DNA of 64,000 nt, taken from NCBI GenBank assembly GCA_910588955.1, contig CAJURQ010000008.1, forward strand, positions 1 to 64,000, read 5' to 3'. This document shows, one piece after another, positions 58,128 through 64,000 of the stretch (its first letter is position 1; every line of letters starts with the position of its first letter). Made by a program: the position numbers and the translations under genes. This DNA comes from an uncultured Lachnospiraceae bacterium. Lineage in GTDB: Bacteria > Bacillota > Clostridia > Lachnospirales > Lachnospiraceae. The notes beneath the pieces are model-generated. The model was not told the DNA's origin. It searched no databases and saw only the letters and a program-made list of their open reading frames with translations.

Positions 58128-59054
58128 TTATCCGACGCGCATCCTCTCCCAGAATGCGTGCGCTATACTGTGACCGAGGAGCACCACTACAATACAGAAC
58201 AGCGCGAGGTCAACCGCAAGGATGTGCGTCAAAAGTTCATTGCTTTGCCTATACAGCTTTACGCTGTCCTCATAATAGGCTATGCTGTTCCCGCTCACGC
58301 TCGATAGGTCGTCAAGCGCGGCGTTAAGGTATTCAAGCCGTGCGTCCATGGTCTGCAGTGTCTCAAGAATGACGGGGTGCAGGTCTTCCGGCGGTTCTTC
58401 CGGTTCCTCGGTCCCTGCCTGTGAGTCATAGACCAGTACGCCGTCTGCGTCCGTAACCTTATCAATATAGAAATCCTTAAAGGCGGTGCCCAGAAAACAT
58501 TCATATGCAAAGGACTGGTAATCCTCAAGAAAAATATCCGGGTCGGGGTAGCTTCCACTCTGCAGAACAGGTTCCCCGAAACCCACTACGCTGACAAGGT
58601 AGTCAACGGTGACAGGGTAGCGCCATGCCAGGTAGCCCTCAATGGGGATATCCGGGGGGACGTAGATATCCGACTGCCCGTCGGCACTCATAACATCCAC
58701 GAGGGAAAGCACCGAATCCGCAAGGGTATCAATGTCGGCATCCTTCCGGCTGAGACTTTCGCGCAAGCCGTCGAGAATTTCCTGCATCTCGTTGCCCGTT
58801 ACGTCGTCCTCAGCGGGGGGCGCGCCACCCTCTACGGGGGGCGTGGTGCCCTCAGCGGGGGGCGTGGTGCCCTCAGCGGGGGGCGTGGTGCCCTCTACGG
58901 GGGGCGTGGTGCCCTCGGCGGGGGGCGTGGTGCCCTCTACGGGGGGCGTGGTGCCCTCGGCGGGGTCGCCGTCACCGGCGGGGGGCGTGTCTCCCTCTAC
59001 AGGGGGGAGCATCCCGAGCATTCTCATGAAACCGAATAAGCTAAAAGCATTCAT
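58128..59054 (-). CDS. Structural protein with TTPP(V/A)EG tandem repeats
   Basis: The 308-aa protein begins with a short hydrophobic start (MNAFSLFGFMRMLGML), then six TTPP(V/A)EG units (about 32-75), an acidic helical region, a domain around YLAWRYPVTVDYLVSVVGFG and a C-terminal membrane segment (about 278-300, LAVDLALFCIVVVLLGHSI). One C-terminal anchor fits a virion or assembly protein. The proline-rich repeat could be a stalk and would vary in length by slippage. Confidence 0.65.
   Translation of the reverse strand: MNAFSLFGFMRMLGMLPPVEGDTPPAGDGDPAEGTTPPVEGTTPPAEGTTPPVEGTTPPAEGTTPPAEGTTPPVEGGAPPAEDDVTGNEMQEILDGLRESLSRKDADIDTLADSVLSLVDVMSADGQSDIYVPPDIPIEGYLAWRYPVTVDYLVSVVGFGEPVLQSGSYPDPDIFLEDYQSFAYECFLGTAFKDFYIDKVTDADGVLVYDSQAGTEEPEEPPEDLHPVILETLQTMDARLEYLNAALDDLSSVSGNSIAYYEDSVKLYRQSNELLTHILAVDLALFCIVVVLLGHSIAHAFWERMRVG
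58830..58960 (-). repeat. 21-bp minisatellite in the TTPPxEG gene
   Basis: Six consecutive 21-bp units coding TTPP(V/A)EG, alternating GTAGAG- and GCTGAG/GCCGAG-type codons. Confidence 0.75.
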
Positions 59055-59135
59055 TGCAAAGACCTCATTTCTAGGCTGTCAGGTAAGTTATTCCAATGCC
59101 GCCGTTGGGAAGATGGGACTTCCCTCATGCTTAAG

Positions 59136-59175
59136 AACATCTAACTTGCTCAAAAGCCGGCGCAAGCAAGATGTT
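59136..59175. repeat. Hairpin in the 340-bp gap upstream of the TTPPxEG gene
   Basis: AACATCTAACTTGC pairs with GCAAGCAAGATGTT around a 12-nt loop. The gap 59055-59393 has no gene; it also contains one palindrome copy and a half copy (GATGTTCGGAAAA near 59328-59340). A packaging signal or origin hairpin is possible. Confidence 0.6.
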
Positions 59176-59393
59176 CTAAAGCCTGACCACTGGTCTGTGA
59201 GAAAAACACGGCGGTCAAGGAAAAAGCGGGCGGCGGCAGGCGGACGGGACTGGTTTTGCCGTCCTGCTATGCGGGGCGGGGCGTCCATCCGGCGGAGGGT
59301 TTCCGAACGTTCGGAAAATTGTTTCTGGATGTTCGGAAAAGTGTTTCCTGCGCATCGTGAGTGCGCGGAGAAACGTACACAAGACAACTGTTT

Positions 59394-59825
59394 TCAGCGT
59401 ACTTCATAGGTGGCGTACAGCAGGATGCAACATTTCAGATTCAGCGCGTAAAGGCGGACGTTGTCGCCGCGCGTGGATGCATTCAAGAGAAGATCACTTG
59501 CGGCATGTTTCATGCGCTCGGCGAAGGCGTCAAAGCCGTTCTTGTCGCCGTTTTCGTCATAATCACAGATGGTCGCGTCTACAAGCCGCATGTCAAAGCA
59601 TGTGACGGAATGGGGACCCGGGGACACGCGGGGACCCGTCTGGATGTCTGGCAGGGGCAGGGGCGCGGTCTGGACGGCGGGAAAGCCTTCCATGCGGGGA
59701 ACTCCTGCACCGGCAGGGGTACCCTTTTTCGCGGCGCGTGCGGCTACTATGCGGGGGATAATGAGTTTTTTCCCGGCAAAGTAGGCAAAGATTATAAAAA
59801 CAAGAATTGATATCATGTCAGCCAT
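59394..59825 (-). CDS. Single-TM phage protein (143 aa)
   Basis: ATG 59825 (AAGGAG nine bases upstream) opens MADMISILVFIIFAYFAGKK with one membrane segment at the N-terminus, then a Pro-rich stretch (FPAVQTAPLPLPDIQTG) and a soluble domain ending CCILLYATYEVR. ATG 59831 is a near alternative. Placed between the ssDNA-binding-like gene and the structural block; possibly an assembly factor. Confidence 0.65.
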   Translation of the reverse strand: MADMISILVFIIFAYFAGKKLIIPRIVAARAAKKGTPAGAGVPRMEGFPAVQTAPLPLPDIQTGPRVSPGPHSVTCFDMRLVDATICDYDENGDKNGFDAFAERMKHAASDLLLNASTRGDNVRLYALNLKCCILLYATYEVR

Positions 59826-59941
59826 GGTCATTGTCTCCTTGATAATTTGCATTTTTAAGGGAATGTCCCCCGCATCTGCGCACGGCAGGCACAGGGGACG
59901 GGCACAAAGTTATGATAAGCGCGGATATGCGCCTGTCACCG

Positions 59942-60256
59942 TTATTTTGCCGCCTTTTCGGGGGCGGATGCCGGAGCGGTCTTGCTGTCATAAGGGCGAC
60001 CGTTCACCGCCACGATCTGCAGAAGCCTGTCTGCCTTGAAAGAGCCGTACTTGTCATCGTATACAGTCGCAAAGATAACATCAATAAGCCCGCCGCCGTC
60101 AGGAATCTCGTTGTAAATCTCCTCAGAAACGGAAAGGTTTGTAGCCTGTCCGTTCTGCATCGCCGCGACGCGGTAGTATCTGTTCTTGCCGTCCTGTGAA
60201 AAAGTCGGTTCTGCTTTTCCCACAACTGTCAGTTTCGTTTCGTTGTAAATCTTCAT
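59942..60256 (-). CDS. ssDNA-binding-like protein (pV-like)
   Basis: The 104-aa protein reads MKIYNETKLTVVGKAEPTFS, YYRVAAMQNGQATNLSVSEE and GGLIDVIFATVYDDKYGSFK, a beta-rich OB-type pattern of the size of filamentous-phage ssDNA-binding proteins, and ends in a flexible Ala/Pro/Lys tail. Such proteins coat new single strands before packaging. Its ATG overlaps the end of the upstream gene. Confidence 0.65.
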   Translation of the reverse strand: MKIYNETKLTVVGKAEPTFSQDGKNRYYRVAAMQNGQATNLSVSEEIYNEIPDGGGLIDVIFATVYDDKYGSFKADRLLQIVAVNGRPYDSKTAPASAPEKAAK

Positions 60257-60525
60257 GTCTCATTCTCCTTTTCTTCTATAGACTGCTGTATGTCCAGTTC
60301 CTCGTTTATCGTCGCTGTCATGCGGCGGTAAAACCTCAGTGTCTCGCGCCATGTCCCTGCGTCAATCTCACTTGTCATGTAGCGGTTGTGGATTTCAAGA
60401 AGGTAAGCGCAAAGGCGGATTGTGGCGGCGTCAAGATCGCCGGATTCTAAAGCCTTTTGGATGGAGTCCGTAGCTACCTCGCAGTAGCTACAGGCATCCA
60501 TGACGGAATAGGGGGTATGCATCAT
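60253..60525 (-). CDS. Small phage protein (90 aa)
   Basis: The 90-aa helical protein (MDACSYCEVATDSIQKALES, IRLCAYLLEIHNRYMT) begins at an ATGATG overlapping the upstream stop (TGA) and ends overlapping the ssDNA-binding-like start, so three genes are translationally coupled. No family recognised. Confidence 0.65.
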   Translation of the reverse strand: MMHTPYSVMDACSYCEVATDSIQKALESGDLDAATIRLCAYLLEIHNRYMTSEIDAGTWRETLRFYRRMTATINEELDIQQSIEEKENET

Positions 60526-61307
60526 GCTTTTTCTCCTTTTTTGGGCGGCAGGCTGTAAGAAACCTCTATGACCGCATCCGGGTGCTGTTTGAATACCCGG
60601 GCGACGTACTCATTGATTTTCCCGGCTTTCTTTTCGAAATCGTCCTTGCCTTTGCACTTGATAAGAACGTCAGAGACGACCTTTCCATCCACATCAATGA
60701 CAACGCTGTCCTCTGTGCCGCTGTCGTCTCCGTCTTCCTCTTCCAGCGCGCCGCCGCCCTCCGAAAGTTCCGGCAGGGCTTTTCCCATGAGACCCTTTAC
60801 AAACTTCTTGATATCGCGGACACTCATGGAAGGCTTAAGGGAGTCAATCTCCGCATCTGTCAGGTTGCGCATGAGGGACAGCTTAGAGACGCCGTAGCCC
60901 TTCACGCGCTCGTCAAAGGTTTCCATGAGCGCGCCCTTTTCGTCGCGCTTGGCGAACCTGTCCACTACGCCTATCAGGCTGTAGCATGTAGACTTTTCAT
61001 AACCGAAAGCGTCAGAACAGTAAGATTCAATGTTTGAATAACCCTCAGCCTTGAACGCCTGTTTTGTATAAATCCAGTGCAGGTTGAAAGCGATTGTTTC
61101 AAAACTGGAATCAATCTTTCCTATGCTGTCCTTGATAGCCTTTGAACGCCGCTGGAGCTCTGTGAGCACCTCTTTGCTGAATGCGTCCGTGGACATAGTG
61201 ACCGCCACCTCTGGCTTATCTGCGGGTTTTTTATTCTTATCAACGTTAACCGCCATGATTGAAGCGGTAACGGATGCCGTATCGTTCTTTGTCTTTGTAG
61301 CTGTCAT
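60522..61307 (-). CDS. Phage regulatory/replication-associated protein (261 aa)
   Basis: The protein has a central helical segment IAFNLHWIYTKQAFKAEGYS, YCSDAFGYEKSTCYSLIGVV and VSKLSLMRNLTD resembling the DNA-binding helical repeats of plasmid partition or DUF3102-type proteins. An acidic linker (LEEEDGDDSGTEDS) leads to a C-terminal alpha/beta part. It heads the coupled set with the 90-aa and ssDNA-binding-like genes. A role in replication or gene control is likely but unproven. Confidence 0.65.
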   Translation of the reverse strand: MTATKTKNDTASVTASIMAVNVDKNKKPADKPEVAVTMSTDAFSKEVLTELQRRSKAIKDSIGKIDSSFETIAFNLHWIYTKQAFKAEGYSNIESYCSDAFGYEKSTCYSLIGVVDRFAKRDEKGALMETFDERVKGYGVSKLSLMRNLTDAEIDSLKPSMSVRDIKKFVKGLMGKALPELSEGGGALEEEDGDDSGTEDSVVIDVDGKVVSDVLIKCKGKDDFEKKAGKINEYVARVFKQHPDAVIEVSYSLPPKKGEKA

Positions 61308-61324
61308 GTCATGTACATTCCTTC

Positions 61325-61537
61325 CTATTTAATCATTGTCCGTCTCGACAACTGTTTGAACGTCATGTGTTCCAGATCGTTTCCCTCTGAATCGTAGATA
61401 ACCGCCCTGTCTGAATCAAAATCAGCATAAAGCTGATAACCGTTATTCAAAAGGAACCCGGCAAACTCTTTCTTGAGTCCCAGATAGCCTGTGACCTCTG
61501 AATTTTTTAAGTTAACGAAACCGTTGCCAGCCATCAT
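61325..61537 (-). CDS. Small phage protein (70 aa)
   Basis: MAGNGFVNLKNSEVTGYLGL, ending KQLSRRTMIK; starts at an ATGATG after a palindrome copy and AAGGGAAGGAAGG. Beta-rich with no membrane segment. Function unknown. Confidence 0.6.
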   Translation of the reverse strand: MMAGNGFVNLKNSEVTGYLGLKKEFAGFLLNNGYQLYADFDSDRAVIYDSEGNDLEHMTFKQLSRRTMIK

Positions 61538-61615
61538 GACTTTATACCTTCCTTCCCTTTTTCCGAATGTTCGGAAAACCTGTATTGTGGGAGGGGGAGC
61601 GCGTCCCCCTCTGGG

Positions 61616-61951
61616 TCAATCTTCTCGAAACATGTCAAGTGAAACTCCTTTTTTAAGGTCTTCGATATCTCCCCTTAATTCATTTAAAGATGACTGAAGT
61701 CTCCTAAACTCAGTTTCCTTTTCCCTCATAATCCGAGAACGGGAAACCATGTCAGAGATAACAGACATGCCAAAATCAACATAAAGTTTTGCAATCTGCT
61801 CTTTGCCGTTTACTTCGCTGATTGCAGGATGCCATGTGTAGACAAGTTCTACGGACTCGTAATCGTTATCGGAAATGCCCGCCTTTACGTCTTTTATACC
61901 TTCACTCTCGATAACTGCCTGCACTCTGTCCAAAAATTCCTGCTTAGTCAT
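61616..61951 (-). CDS. Small phage protein with coiled-coil C-terminus (111 aa)
   Basis: The N-terminal 70 residues (MTKQEFLDRVQAVIESEGIK) are alpha/beta and the last 40 form a heptad-rich helix (EFRRLQSSLNELRGDIEDLK), suggesting oligomerisation. A palindrome copy followed by AAGGGAAGGAAGG and AAAGG precedes the ATG. Early gene of the prophage; function unknown. Confidence 0.65.
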   Translation of the reverse strand: MTKQEFLDRVQAVIESEGIKDVKAGISDNDYESVELVYTWHPAISEVNGKEQIAKLYVDFGMSVISDMVSRSRIMREKETEFRRLQSSLNELRGDIEDLKKGVSLDMFRED

Positions 61952-61993
61952 ATCCTTTGTACCTTCCTTCCCTTTTTCCGAACGTTCGGAAAA

Positions 61994-62200
61994 TCAATCA
62001 TTGTCAATATCGATATATAAGCATCCGTCAGTTTGCCAAACAAATGAAAAGATGATGCGATCATGATGCTTTAATATCGAATGATCGTCAAAACGTCCAA
62101 CTGTAAATGTGCAGCTATCGCCATTCCAAAAACGGAGGTAAACCTTGGTGTCAGCGTCAACCAGTTTACTTTCCAAAATATCCTTTACCTTTATTGCCAT
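61994..62200 (-). CDS. Small phage protein (68 aa), first gene of the prophage
   Basis: The frame reads MAIKVKDILESKLVDADTKV and ends in WQTDGCLYIDIDND. AAGGGAAAGGGAAAGGG lies upstream, following the longest palindrome copy (24 bp). It is the first gene on the phage strand, 110 bp from the right attachment repeat, so the phage promoter must lie in between. Function unknown. Confidence 0.6.
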   Translation of the reverse strand: MAIKVKDILESKLVDADTKVYLRFWNGDSCTFTVGRFDDHSILKHHDRIIFSFVWQTDGCLYIDIDND

Positions 62201-62308
62201 ATCTTTATACCCTTTCCCTTTCCCTTGGTTTTCCGAACGTTCGGAAAACCGTTTGCTTTTTGGGGTTGTGCACTTCCCTCATTCCTTATAAATTAATTAT
62301 AAAGGGAA

Positions 62309-62325
62309 CAAAAATGGAAACAAAT
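62309..62325. repeat. Candidate right attachment repeat
   Basis: CAAAAATGGAAACAAAT, identical to 50476-50492, 13 bp before the -35 box of the solute-binding protein gene. Confidence 0.65.
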
Positions 62326-62337
62326 AGAAAAAACCTC

Positions 62338-62366
62338 TTGTCAGAATGACGGGATGGTGTTATATT
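62338..62366 (+). promoter_or_regulatory. Promoter of the solute-binding protein gene
   Basis: TTGTCA (62338-62343), 17-bp spacer, TATATT (62361-62366). Confidence 0.7.
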
Positions 62367-62375
62367 AAATTCAAG

Positions 62376-62429
62376 CAAACGGAAACGTTACCGGGGACGA
62401 TACCGAAACCGTTACTGCAAACGTTTCCA
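62376..62429 (+). promoter_or_regulatory. cre/LacI-family operators downstream of the promoter
   Basis: Three related sites, CGGAAACGTTACCG (about 62380-62393), CCGAAACCGTTAC (about 62403-62415) and TGCAAACGTTTCCA (62416-62429), follow the promoter. The last fits the cre pattern TGNAANCGNNNNCA; together they suggest repression by CcpA or a local LacI-type regulator in response to sugar. Confidence 0.65.
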
Positions 62430-62476
62430 AAACAACTAACCAACATTTCAATTATTGAAAGGGAGAGGAAAAAACA

Positions 62477-63876
62477 ATGAAAAAGAAACTTGTTAGCACG
62501 ATGCTTTGTGCAGCGATGATCACGACTATGTTAGCAGGCTGTGGCGGTTCTGACAACGGCGGCGCACAGGCGCCCGCGGCGGACGATTCCGCGGCAGAGG
62601 CGCCCGCGGCGGACGATTCCGCGGCAGAGGCACCCGCGGCAGACAGCGGTGATTCTGGTGAGGCGGCTGCTCCGGCAGCAGGCGGCGGTTCGGTTTACTG
62701 GCTGAACTTCAAGCCCGAGTCCGACGAGGTATTGCAGGAGGTTGCTTCTGATTACACGGCAAAGACCGGCGTTGAGGTAAAGGTAGTAACCGCGGCTTCC
62801 GGCACATACTCCACCACACTGTTATCCGAGATGGATAAATCCGCGCCTCCGACACTGTTTGTCATCGGTAACCAGGCCGGTGTGAAAGACTGGAAAGACT
62901 ACGCGCTGGATCTGAACGGCACGGCGATCGCAAACGAGCTGAACACAGACGCTTACAATCTTTATGATGAGACAGGGAAGTTGGTTTCCATCGGTTACTG
63001 CTATGAGTGCTACGGCATCATCGTAAATCCGGATCTGATCGAAAAAGCAGGTCACACCATGGATGAGATCAAGAACTTCGACGGCTTGAAGGCAGTGGCA
63101 GAGGACATTCACGCACGCGCAGGCGAGCTTGGGTTCGACGCTTTCTCCTCCTCCGACATGGATGATTCTTCCTCCTGGAGATTTACGGGTCATATGGCGA
63201 ACCTCGAGTACTACTATGAGCAGGAGGGAACGGCCTGGACAGAGTGCCGCCTACCATCTCCGGCAAGTATATGGACAACTTCAAGAACCTGTATGACCTT
63301 TGCATTAACAACAGCCTGACAGATCCCAAGGAGCTGGCAACCGGCGGACATGACGCAGAGAACGAGTTTAAGACAGGTCAGGCAGCGTTCTTCGTAAACG
63401 GTTCCTGGGAGTATGAGGCAGTTAAGGCGGATGTGCCGAACGCAACGATGATCCCTTACTACTGTGGCGTTGCAGGCGAGGAAAAGGCAGGTTTGAACTG
63501 CGGTACTGAGAACTGCTGGGCAATCAACAGCAAGGCTTCCGCAGAGGATCAGCAGGCTACCATGGACTTCATGGTTTGGTGTGTGACAGACCCCGACGCT
63601 TCCCGCAAGCTGGTTGACACCTTCGGCGTTATGCCTTACAAGTCCGCAGCAGAGTCCACCAACGGATTCCTCGCAGCGGCTGACAAGTACACCTCAGACG
63701 GATGTTATGTTATGAACTGGGCAACCAACTTCCAGCCTAACGTAGATTCCTACCGTGCTACGCTGGTGAGCGCTCTGAACCAGTACAACGCAGACCAGTC
63801 TGACGCAAACTGGGAGACCGTCCGCACAGCATTCGTAGACGGCTGGGCAGCAGAGTACAACGCAGTAAACAACTAA
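62477..63876 (+). pseudogene. ABC sugar-type solute-binding lipoprotein with internal frameshift
   Basis: The first part (62477 to about 63240) has a lipoprotein signal with lipobox LAGCGG, an Ala/Pro/Asp-rich linker and the N-lobe of a family 1 solute-binding protein (LFVIGNQAGVKDW, YGIIVNPDLIEKAG). The second part, in another frame from about 63245 to 63876, continues with PPTISGKYMDNFKNLYD, NEFKTGQAAFFVNGSWEYEA and CWAINSKASAEDQQATMDFM. Together they equal one normal protein of about 466 aa; one missing base near 63240 breaks it. Either a sequencing or assembly error or a real inactivation. Permease genes would be expected beyond the window. Confidence 0.85.
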
Positions 63877-63919
63877 ACAACAAGCCAATAATGAAGTAAA
63901 TTTATAATAATGTATTACA

Positions 63920-63956
63920 AAGGCGGCGGGGCGGTGATATCCGTCCCGCCTTCTTA
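63920..63956 (+). terminator. Hairpin after the solute-binding protein gene
   Basis: AAGGCGG..GGGCGG pairs with CCG.CCC.GCCTT and is followed by TTCTT. It would separate the lipoprotein message from distal permease genes. The last 40 bases of the window show nothing else. Confidence 0.65.
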
Positions 63957-64000
63957 AATGAAATTTTACATGTTAACAGAAATAAATCAGGGGGGTGATA

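Larger units (their letters stand above)
50659..62250. repeat. Ten dispersed copies of a palindrome, consensus TTTTCCGAACGTTCGGAAAA
   Basis: Copies: 50659-50676, 52099-52118, 53763-53780 (one arm altered), 56412-56429, 56771-56790, 57596-57615, 59300-59317, 61559-61578 (one mismatch), 61974-61993 and 62227-62250 (24-bp perfect palindrome). None occurs outside the prophage in this window. Most lie between a stop codon and the ribosome site of the next minus-strand gene, often immediately followed by AAGGGAAGGAAGG; the 56412 copy lies inside the 3' end of a gene and encodes SERSE. Confidence 0.9.
50476..62325 (-). mobile_element. Integrated filamentous phage (inovirus-type prophage), about 11.8 kb
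   Basis: The element is bounded by the 17-bp direct repeat CAAAAATGGAAACAAAT at 50476-50492 and 62309-62325 and all its genes read on the minus strand. Diagnostic genes are a Zot-type assembly ATPase, a 68-aa major coat protein, a large Gly-linker adsorption protein, an ssDNA-binding-like protein and an HUH Rep protein. The last gene is an IS30-family transposase, recalling Spiroplasma SpV1 phages that carry such enzymes. It lies between the EAL gene and the solute-binding protein gene. Its size is large for the group because of a block of small accessory genes. Confidence 0.85.

Noticed and set aside
58732..59409. Plus-strand frame rich in TGGVVPSAGG repeats
   Set aside because: It is the complement of the TTPP(V/A)EG-coding minisatellite; the minus-strand gene has ribosome site, anchor and phage-strand context.
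62281..62310. dif-like XerCD site CTTATAAATTAATTATAAAG near the right prophage end
   Set aside because: It is an AT palindrome but has no counterpart at the left end and does not match XerC/XerD arms well; the 17-bp direct repeat explains the boundary better.

Overview
The window looks like a chromosomal segment of a Lachnospiraceae-type Clostridia (Firmicutes). This rests on the butyrate gene order thl-crt-hbd-bcd-etfB-etfA, strong AGGAGG-type ribosome binding sites, sigma-A promoters with 17-bp spacers, and families common in gut Lachnospiraceae (YitT, DUF1576, DUF6062, DUF2225, giant transglutaminase-like surface proteins). No single species can be named from sequence alone.

Layout. 1-6.0 kb is accessory DNA: a phage-type S24 repressor and a Cro-like partner share a divergent promoter with three 17-bp operators; next to them lies an unidentified structured RNA of about 370 nt on the minus strand with its own promoter and terminator; then two interlocked IS fragments (IS30 and IS1182 families) and a DpnII-like pair of adenine methyltransferases without a visible endonuclease. 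tRNA-Ala(CGC) and tRNA-Val(CAC) follow. 6.3-17.3 kb is housekeeping: YitT protein, MATE exporter, SDR reductase, thioredoxin reductase, SH3/NlpC-P60 hydrolase, ribosome hibernation factor, DUF1576 protein, M23 peptidase and a chemoreceptor. 17.4-23.9 kb is the butyryl-CoA operon, interrupted by two large hairpin elements. 24.0-29.9 kb holds an unknown membrane protein, a DHH phosphoesterase with a PGDYG-like tail and a TIR-transmembrane protein, punctuated by two copies of a 95-nt element that show compensatory base changes. 30-35.4 kb has a 38-aa membrane peptide, glnS, DUF2225, a TetR regulator, an acidic membrane protein and a DUF3990/DUF3791 toxin-antitoxin-like pair. 35.5-41.6 kb is a 2,014-aa secreted protein with a transglutaminase-like triad. 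42.5-44.1 kb is a SARP-like (BTAD) regulator, apparently split from an AbrB-like N-terminus by an eight-A tract, followed by four tandem 11-bp repeats in front of a RhiA-like gene. 44.2-50.4 kb has an adenosine-deaminase-like enzyme, an amidase/glucosaminidase plus SLATT-like 2TM pair, a HAD phosphatase and an EAL protein.

50.476-62.325 kb is an integrated filamentous phage (inovirus) flanked by a 17-bp direct repeat. All its genes are on the minus strand: small early genes, a likely ssDNA-binding protein, structural proteins, a 68-aa major coat protein with a terminator behind it, a cargo block of small genes, a large adsorption protein, Zot, an HUH Rep protein and an IS30-family transposase that may serve as its integrase. 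About ten near-identical palindromes (TTTTCCGAACGTTCGGAAAA) separate its genes, many directly before a Shine-Dalgarno. To its right is a sugar-type ABC solute-binding lipoprotein gene with a frameshift and cre/LacI-like operators.

The least expected items are the palindrome-punctuated inovirus, the SARP-type operator beside a RhiA-like gene, the structured RNA beside the repressor, and the DHH/TIR module with covarying RNA elements.
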